This document shows positions 58,614 to 64,000 of a stretch of 64,000 bases of DNA, piece after piece (position 1 is the first letter of the stretch; each line of letters starts with the position of its first letter). The stretch comes from Elusimicrobiota bacterium (GTDB lineage Bacteria; Elusimicrobiota; Elusimicrobia; F11). The notes below the pieces were generated by a model. That model was not told the DNA's origin. It did no database searches and saw only the letters and a program-made list of their open reading frames with translations. The position numbers were made by a program, and so were the translations under genes. Where the stretch lies: positions 1 through 64,000 of the forward strand of contig JAJVIP010000026.1 of assembly GCA_022072025.1 (NCBI GenBank), read 5' to 3'.

Positions 58614-59765
58614 ATGAGTCACAGAATTAAGGAAGGCAAAGTTGAAGTTGTTTCAACGCAATTGGATATGAAAATAAAATCGAAAACCCATCGTCATTCC
58701 TTGGGGCGTTCAAAAGCAGAGGCCATTTTTCCCTCCCCGCCACCCTTGGCTGCAGTTCCTAAGAACTATGCTGTTCTTCTGACGGATCTCAAAGGGCGCA
58801 TTCAACGCGAGCGAATTAAAACCGTCCTTTCTGCCAATGCTGGAATGACACTGCTTTATTGGGATATTGGGCGGGCCATTTTGCAGAGTCAAAAGAAAGA
58901 GGGGTGGGGCGCTAAGGTCATTGATCGTTTGGCGTTTGATCTCAGCAAGGCATTTCCAGACATGCGGGGTTTTTCCCCTCGAAATTTGAAGTATATGAGG
59001 GCCTTCGCCACGGCTTGGCCCGACAAGGCAATTGTGCAGCAAGCCGCTGCACAAATACCCTGGTTCCATAACTGCTTGCTTTTAGAAAAGGTGTCTGATC
59101 CTCAGGTCAGAACTTGGTACATCCAACAAGCACTCAAGAATGGGTGGAGTCGTAGCATATTGGAAATTCAGATTGAGCGAACCCTTCATAAACGTCAAGG
59201 TCGTCTTGCGCATAATTTCAAGGGGACGCTGCCACCTTCCCAATCGGATATGGCGGCGCAGGTGTTTAAGGATCCGTATTTGTTTGATTTCATAGGGACG
59301 ACCGATCCACGGCGTGAACGAGAGGTCGAACAAGCTTTAGTGGATCACATTCAACGGTTTCTTCTCGAATTGGGGAATGGATTTGCGTTCGTTGGGAGGC
59401 AAGTCAAGCTCGAAGTTGGAAATCAAGACTTCCGAATCGACCTCCTTTTTTATCATCTGCAATTGCGCGCCTACGTTGTTGTAGAACTGAAAGCCGTCCC
59501 ATTTGATCCCGCGTTTGTGGGCCAAATTAATTTTTACCTCTCGGCTGTCGATGACCTTCTTAAGCATCCGGATGATAAACCCACCATCGGGTTATTGCTC
59601 TGCAAAGAAAAAGACCGTGTGGTTGTGGAGTACGCATTAAGAGATCTCAGGCGACCTATTGGCGTGGCCGGTTGGAAAACACAATTAACGAAGTCGTTAC
59701 CGGCAGAGTTGAAAGGCACATTGCCTACGATAGAAGAACTCGAGGCAGAGCTTGAAAAGGGATAG
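58614..59765 (+). CDS. DUF1016/YhcG-family PDDEXK nuclease
   Basis: A 383-aa protein with the N-terminal DUF1016 helical domain (LYWDIGRAILQSQKKEGWGA near residue 82, RGFSPRNLKYMRAFA near 120) and a C-terminal PD-(D/E)xK-type nuclease domain (QDFRIDLLFYHLQLRAYVVVELKA near 270-293: Asp, then E-x-K). AGGAGG lies six bases before the ATG. The family often occurs in defence islands and mobile DNA. The core domain normally starts at the first 40 residues, and the extension here is basic. It may be a stand-alone defence or restriction-related nuclease. Confidence 0.85.
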   Translation: MSHRIKEGKVEVVSTQLDMKIKSKTHRHSLGRSKAEAIFPSPPPLAAVPKNYAVLLTDLKGRIQRERIKTVLSANAGMTLLYWDIGRAILQSQKKEGWGAKVIDRLAFDLSKAFPDMRGFSPRNLKYMRAFATAWPDKAIVQQAAAQIPWFHNCLLLEKVSDPQVRTWYIQQALKNGWSRSILEIQIERTLHKRQGRLAHNFKGTLPPSQSDMAAQVFKDPYLFDFIGTTDPRREREVEQALVDHIQRFLLELGNGFAFVGRQVKLEVGNQDFRIDLLFYHLQLRAYVVVELKAVPFDPAFVGQINFYLSAVDDLLKHPDDKPTIGLLLCKEKDRVVVEYALRDLRRPIGVAGWKTQLTKSLPAELKGTLPTIEELEAELEKG

Positions 59766-59781
59766 GGTGCAATAAATTGAT

Positions 59782-59920
59782 GTCATGGCACCATCAACAT
59801 TGTCCGTACGATTGCAAGCAGGGGTAAAAAATCGACCCGATTTGTATGGGAAAAAAATCGGGTTTTCCGTCGATGTGTCATAGTCCGTGGGATGCCATTC
59901 CGATGGTTCCGCGGCCCGCG
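59782..59920 (+). repeat. interspersed repeat copy D with hairpin core
   Basis: Matches copy A in the first module (GTCCGTACGATTGCAAGCAG, TGTATGGGAAAAAA, TTTTCCGTCGATGTGTCATA). Core hairpin CGTGGGA (59886-59892) / TTCCGCG (59907-59913), 14-nt loop, extendable by one C-G pair; loop and right arm differ from A but pairing is kept. Confidence 0.7.
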
Positions 59921-60017
59921 CAGTAAGAAGTATAACCCCACCTGATTTACCAACCGCTGAATTCCATAACGAGAAGAGGGGACCCGATATTTGGGTCGGC
60001 TTTGCTTTTATTTTGAA

Positions 60018-60098
60018 CTGTGTCCCATGCCAAAGTGCGGAGTTAAAGTGTATGGTAGAATCACTGGCAACCTTTCGAAAATCGCTTTAAGACGTATA
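60018..60098 (+). repeat. diverged B/C-type repeat fragment upstream of GGDEF gene
   Basis: AAAGTGTATGGTAGAATCAC followed by GGCAACCTTTCGAAAATCGC mirrors the TGTATGGCA region of copies B and C in a degraded form. The 59766-60137 interval contains only repeats D and this piece. Confidence 0.5.
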
Positions 60099-60137
60099 AA
60101 TACCGAACGCTTGTGACCGGGGAGAAGGAGGTCGCGT

Positions 60138-61004
60138 ATGTGGAAAAACATGGAAGAGTTGATAGAGAGCTGTGCCTCCCTCCTTCACAAATACCAGTGG
60201 ACGGCCTTGATGATCATGGTGGGTCTTCTCGGATGGATCGATTACGCCACGGGCGCCGAACCGAGATTCGCCGGCGTCTATCTGATCCCGATTTCATTTA
60301 TCACCTGGTTGGCCGGACGAAAATCGGGGTTGGGCGTGTCGGTCCTTTGCGTGGCCGTTTGGTTCACCGCCAATGAATTAGCGGGCCTTTCTTACTCGAA
60401 TCCCTGGATAGCCCTTTGGAATATTTTTCTGCGCCAGCTCAGCTTCTCGGTTTTTGTCCTTGTTCTTTCCGAGATGAAAGAACAGAGAGAACGTGCCCAG
60501 CATGATTATTTAACAGAGATTTTCAACAAACGGCTTTTCCATGAAACCGCGAACAGGGAGCTCGCGCGTTGCCGCCGCACCCATAAACCCATCACCATCG
60601 GCTACGTTGATTGCGACGATTTCAAGCAGGTGAACGATCACCACGGCCACGAAATGGGGGACAAGTTGCTGAAGTCGGTCGCCAATACGATACGGGAAAA
60701 CTTGAGGGCCACCGATGTCGTGGCGCGAATGGGCGGCGATGAGTTCGCGATACTTCTGCCGGGGACCGACTACGAGGGGTCGGCGGAGGTTTTTCATAAG
60801 GTGAGGCGGCAGATTTTGGAGGCGAGCGATAAATCTGTCGTCCCCATCACGATCAGCATGGGCGCGGTGACGTTTCAAACGTCCCCAGAATCTGTGAATA
60901 CCATGTTGAGCAAAGCAGACGAACTCATGTATTCGGTCAAACGTTCCGGTAAGAACAACTTGGAGCACGAAGTCGTTTATGAGCGGCCTCAATCGGTTAA
61001 TTAA
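60138..61004 (+). CDS. membrane diguanylate cyclase (GGDEF)
   Basis: A 288-aa protein making c-di-GMP. About four membrane helices in residues 15-110 (MASE-like), then a GGDEF domain: DYLTEIFNKRLFHE near 123, FKQVNDHHGHEMGD near 162 and the intact MGGDEFAI near 195. No obvious inhibitory site (RxxD) directly before the motif. GGAGAAGGAGG precedes ATG. Stand-alone behind repeat D. Confidence 0.9.
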   Translation: MWKNMEELIESCASLLHKYQWTALMIMVGLLGWIDYATGAEPRFAGVYLIPISFITWLAGRKSGLGVSVLCVAVWFTANELAGLSYSNPWIALWNIFLRQLSFSVFVLVLSEMKEQRERAQHDYLTEIFNKRLFHETANRELARCRRTHKPITIGYVDCDDFKQVNDHHGHEMGDKLLKSVANTIRENLRATDVVARMGGDEFAILLPGTDYEGSAEVFHKVRRQILEASDKSVVPITISMGAVTFQTSPESVNTMLSKADELMYSVKRSGKNNLEHEVVYERPQSVN

Positions 61005-61089
61005 CGGGTTAGGAGAGAACTTCTTTATTTTGGATTCTATTCGGCGTTCAAAATTACATGGCAATTTGAATGCTGGATAACTTCCAGAC

Positions 61090-62532
61090 ATGAATAAACG
61101 ACTGAAATCCCAATTTCCCACCCAGCCTTGGAAATGGCGGTCGGATTGGCTGAAGGGAGAAATTCGCTCTTCTCAAAGTACGCAACTTTTTATTTGGGCG
61201 ATTTTCGCTGTCGTTTGGAATTCCTTTTCCTTGGCGTGGCTGTTCAAATTTTCAATGGAAAGGGCCCGCGAATCCCACAGCGACTTGGCTTTATTCGTTT
61301 GGAGTTTCATCGGCCTGATCCCCATTTTTTTCTTTATAAGAGAAATAATGAAATGGATCAAATTTGGGTGGGGAATCTTTCGCATGAATCCAAATCCAGG
61401 GGTGATTGGAGGAATGGTTTCAGGGACCATTTATACGAGAGCGGACTTAAGCGCGGTCTCTTTCGTCCGGCTGCACCTGAATTGCGTGAAAAAAGTCAGG
61501 CGATCAGCCGGTCGCGGGATGGACGGCAGGACATCTCTGTGGCACGAGGAAATCGTGGTGGAAAAAAGTGAATTGCAACAGGATGCCGGAGGCATGGTTA
61601 TCCCTGTTAATATTTATGTTCCTTCCAATTGCATGCCAACGGATCAGTCCGATCCCCGGAAAACCATCCGCTGGTATCTCTCGGTTGAAAGCGAAATGGC
61701 GGGAATTGATTTCACGGATGTATTTGAAGTGCCGGTCTTCCGGCCGGAGCAAGGAGCGGGGGAACCCTGTCCCCCGCCTGAAAATTATCAAAAGTTTGCG
61801 CCATCCTTTCTCGATCAACCCATCCCAATCTCTCAAATCAAAGTTGAGGCCGCTCCCTCCGGCGGCTGGGATATCGTTTTTCCGGCCGCTCGCAATTGGA
61901 TCGGAGGCCTCTTCACCTCGTTGGTATTTTTAATTTTCGTTTCCTTTTCCTGCGTCCTCGCTCTTGTTCCGCTGGATCATGGAGACTCGACCGTGGATAT
62001 TATTTTTTCCTTTTTTTTATTTTTTGAGATTATGCTTTTGACGTCTATTGTGCCGAACTGGCTTTTGATCACACGGGTCGTTGTTGATCGCGACTTCATC
62101 AAAATCCGCAGAGGTCTGCTTGGAATCGGCTTTCAGAAAACTTTTCTCTCTTCCCAGGTAAAAGCGATCAAATTAAAACCGCAAGCTGTATTTGAGGGGC
62201 AGCAGTACGGCGTTTCCCTGATTCTGGAGAATGGGCATTGGGTTCCGGCGGGCGATGGGATACGGAATAAAAGGGAAGCGGACTGGATCGTCGGTCAAAT
62301 GCGCAAAACGTTGGGCCGGGATCCCGCGCTGGATTCAACTGAGCCCAGTATCAGATTCATCATTAAGCAACTCGTTCGAGGGGTCGTCATTTTTTTTGGC
62401 CTGATTGTTGTTTCCCTCATCATTGGCCCTCATGTGAGAAAGAAGTCGAGTGGGTGGATGTCGGATAGCCAAGTCATCCAAAGACTGCCCATTGAATCGA
62501 CCCGGCGATACCTTCAAGGAATATTAAAATGA
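61090..62532 (+). CDS. multi-domain membrane protein of unknown function (480 aa)
   Basis: Two membrane helices near the start (FIWAIFAVVWNSFSLAWLF, FVWSFIGLIPIFFFI), a soluble 150-residue beta-rich domain, two more helices near 275-330, a domain resembling bPH/DUF3592-type inserts (RVVVDRDFIKIRRGLLGIG) and a last helix. Found next to a lipoprotein gene that starts within its stop codon region. Function not recognised. Confidence 0.55.
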   Translation: MNKRLKSQFPTQPWKWRSDWLKGEIRSSQSTQLFIWAIFAVVWNSFSLAWLFKFSMERARESHSDLALFVWSFIGLIPIFFFIREIMKWIKFGWGIFRMNPNPGVIGGMVSGTIYTRADLSAVSFVRLHLNCVKKVRRSAGRGMDGRTSLWHEEIVVEKSELQQDAGGMVIPVNIYVPSNCMPTDQSDPRKTIRWYLSVESEMAGIDFTDVFEVPVFRPEQGAGEPCPPPENYQKFAPSFLDQPIPISQIKVEAAPSGGWDIVFPAARNWIGGLFTSLVFLIFVSFSCVLALVPLDHGDSTVDIIFSFFLFFEIMLLTSIVPNWLLITRVVVDRDFIKIRRGLLGIGFQKTFLSSQVKAIKLKPQAVFEGQQYGVSLILENGHWVPAGDGIRNKREADWIVGQMRKTLGRDPALDSTEPSIRFIIKQLVRGVVIFFGLIVVSLIIGPHVRKKSSGWMSDSQVIQRLPIESTRRYLQGILK

Positions 62533-62573
62533 CGGCGTTTGGAATTGATAAAGCGCGGTCGGGGGAAAATTTA

Positions 62574-63656
62574 ATGAAGAGGTTATTTCTTATCGGCGTT
62601 GTCGGCTGCTTAGCCGCCTTTTCGACCGGTTGCTCTGGAGCATCGGATGAGGCCAGAGTTGAGAACACTTATCAGAAATTCCGATCAGCGATTAAATCAG
62701 GCGATGTTTCGGCTTTGAAAAAAAATGTATCCAGCCGATATGCGGCGGAATTTCTTGCTCCAGGGCAAGAACAAAAATTAGCGATGTTGAAAGCTGTGGT
62801 TCCCGATACGATTGAAATCAAACATAAGGATATTCGGGAAAAAGAGGCTATCATTTCAACCCAAGGTATGAAGGAAGGGATGGCGGTGGAAGGTACCACC
62901 ACCTTGATCCTCGAAGGAGGCGCATGGAAAGTTTACAACGAGTCCTGGGAGATTAAAGCCACCGTTGCCGAACCCTCGCCAGATGAGCAATCGTCCATCG
63001 TTTCTGATGGCTCGTATGTGCCAAGTGCCCATCAAGCGGGAGAGGCGGAGAATCAAAAATCTGTTAATCAATTGATGGCGGATTTGCGCAACCCCAACTA
63101 TTACGGCAAAGAACCCATATTGGACAGTTTGTTAAAACGCGGGGCCCGGGAAGAAGCGGTCCGAGTGCTGAACGAAATGTTGCGATCGAAACCAGATTTT
63201 CCGTCCGATGTGAAAGGTCTGTTAAAGCAAGCCGGAGCACCGGTCACATTCGACTGGCAGAAAAGCTCGTTCGAGCCGGATGAAAATAGGTTTTTGTGGC
63301 GCGAGGTGGAGTTTGAATTTAAAGACGGAAGAATCTATTCCTCCGGGCATGTTTATCTGGGACGGGATGTAGTCGAGGGGTTTTCTCGTCCGCAAAGAAA
63401 CGAACCTCCCTTTCCGATGTTTGCGCGTTATAGACTTCGAGTCAAAGGTGGAACGCTTATTGAGCCGATTGAGAAAGTCGTGGAGGTGGAACACCGGCCC
63501 GGTGACCACACCTGGAACAATCTGGAGATCGCCTCGGGCTTAGGAAAAGGAGAGTATAAAGTGGACCTTTATCTTCATGCTCAGACGGTGATGCCGGATG
63601 GCGCCCCAATGTCGTTGAACGCAGGTCCGGTCATTCTGACACTGGAGGGAGAGTAA
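62574..63656 (+). CDS. lipoprotein of unknown function (360 aa)
   Basis: Start at ATG 62574, giving a lipobox signal (LIGVVGCLAAFSTGC, Cys at residue 20); an ATG at 62529 overlapping the previous stop as ATGA would add 15 residues and spoil the signal. The first 130 residues resemble a DUF4878/SnoaL-like cystatin-type domain (KFRSAIKSGDVSALKKNVS). The rest is beta-rich. Envelope-located. Paired with the preceding membrane protein. Confidence 0.6.
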   Translation: MKRLFLIGVVGCLAAFSTGCSGASDEARVENTYQKFRSAIKSGDVSALKKNVSSRYAAEFLAPGQEQKLAMLKAVVPDTIEIKHKDIREKEAIISTQGMKEGMAVEGTTTLILEGGAWKVYNESWEIKATVAEPSPDEQSSIVSDGSYVPSAHQAGEAENQKSVNQLMADLRNPNYYGKEPILDSLLKRGAREEAVRVLNEMLRSKPDFPSDVKGLLKQAGAPVTFDWQKSSFEPDENRFLWREVEFEFKDGRIYSSGHVYLGRDVVEGFSRPQRNEPPFPMFARYRLRVKGGTLIEPIEKVVEVEHRPGDHTWNNLEIASGLGKGEYKVDLYLHAQTVMPDGAPMSLNAGPVILTLEGE

Positions 63657-63659
63657 TAT

Positions 63660-64000
63660 TTAGCCTTTGCGCAGGGCGTCTCGTGTTTTGTTGAAAACAT
63701 CCGCGGGGACAATGCCGCCCAGATACCAATTGTGATGCCGAAATCCATCTCCTTTGTGTCGCTCTTCCATAAGTTTGGCGTCTTCGATTGATCCGAACCC
63801 GAGCGCCATCAGCCCTTGTTTATCGATCCCCAATAAAAAGCGATCTGTTGTTCCATTGGGAATGCCGGCCAGGGCCTCGGCCATTTTCTTTGATACCTCT
63901 GGTGCCGGAACCGTTTCCGGGTTTAACCCATGCCGGGACAAAGTTGCAAGAATATCTTCTTTTGTGAGAAGGGCTTCCGATGTCTCGGTTGAAACGGATG
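63660..64000 (-). CDS. 5'-truncated gene at window edge
   Basis: The minus-strand frame stays open to the right edge, so at least 113 residues are present and the start lies outside; the internal TTG at 63941 is not a convincing start. The visible part (FLLGIDKQGLMALGFGSIE, HNWYLGGIVPADVFNK) is not recognised. Converges with the lipoprotein gene with a three-base gap. Confidence 0.6.
   Translation of the reverse strand, partial: SVSTETSEALLTKEDILATLSRHGLNPETVPAPEVSKKMAEALAGIPNGTTDRFLLGIDKQGLMALGFGSIEDAKLMEERHKGDGFRHHNWYLGGIVPADVFNKTRDALRKG

Noticed and set aside
48611-60098. CRISPR array interpretation of the TGTATGG repeats
   Set aside because: Units are 9-12 bases, imperfect, with no constant-length spacers and no cas genes.

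Overview
The window reads as chromosomal DNA of an uncultivated, diderm, nitrate/nitrite- and NO-metabolising bacterium. Evidence for two membranes is an RND efflux pump with a TolC-type partner, an alginate-export-type porin and Tat export. The gene mix (Nxr-type molybdoenzyme, qNor, several NnrS and hemerythrin proteins, cupredoxin) would fit groundwater lineages such as Elusimicrobiota, Nitrospirota-like or NC10-like bacteria. No rRNA or other phylogenetic marker is present, so the phylum is left open. I found no tRNA, rRNA or CRISPR array.

Layout. 1-5.4 kb (+): phage tail/lysis remnant (large tail or adhesin protein, two small proteins, amidase, holin-like protein). 5.4-11.8 kb (+): heavy-metal (Cu/Ag-type) RND efflux operon with a Cys-rich leader protein. 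11.8-14.0 kb (-): coupled operon of four small orphan genes ending in a tyrosine recombinase. 14.1-21.2 kb (+): one compact, largely overlapping operon tatA-moaC-moaD-moaE-mog-moeA-mobA-moaA-tauE-tatC-crp. It has a CRP-type operator and a structured leader RNA ending in a terminator. 21.8-38.0 kb (+): respiratory cluster with hemerythrin, cytochrome c/EBDH-type subunit, Tat-exported Nxr/NarG-type catalytic subunit, an orphan 112-aa protein, the four-cluster Fe-S subunit, TorD/NarJ chaperone, an HExxH protein, NapF-like ferredoxin, porin, a 605-aa unknown family protein, NnrS-like and DUF2231-like membrane proteins, an amino-acid-oxidase-like flavoprotein and a cupredoxin. 38.4-48.6 kb: nitrosative/oxidative stress genes (Rrf2, flavodoxin, SOD, hemerythrins, two NnrS, nucleotide cyclase, second Rrf2, qNor). 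48.6-60.1 kb: accessory region with a mosaic family of intergenic repeats separating nitroreductase, UbiB/HdeD/TetR, alkylsulfatase, DUF1016 nuclease and other genes. 60.1-64 kb: GGDEF protein, membrane protein, lipoprotein and a truncated gene at the edge.

How the parts work together (inference). The Moco/Tat operon makes the bis-MGD cofactor and export machinery needed by the Tat-targeted catalytic subunit. The same perfect half-site pair (TGTGA-N6-TCACA) sits upstream of both operons, and the CRP/FNR protein encoded at the end of the first one carries the matching RExxxR recognition helix. NO from nitrite chemistry would be handled by qNor, NnrS proteins and hemerythrins under two Fe-S-type Rrf2 regulators.

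The most unusual signals are: two genes whose best start codon is ATT; a repeated 7-bp hairpin with an exactly 14-nt loop in four copies; a cysteine-rich insertion in the effector pocket of the CRP-like regulator; a decayed qNor fragment on the opposite strand; and paired TetR operators that link a regulator to the hdeD-ubiB operon.
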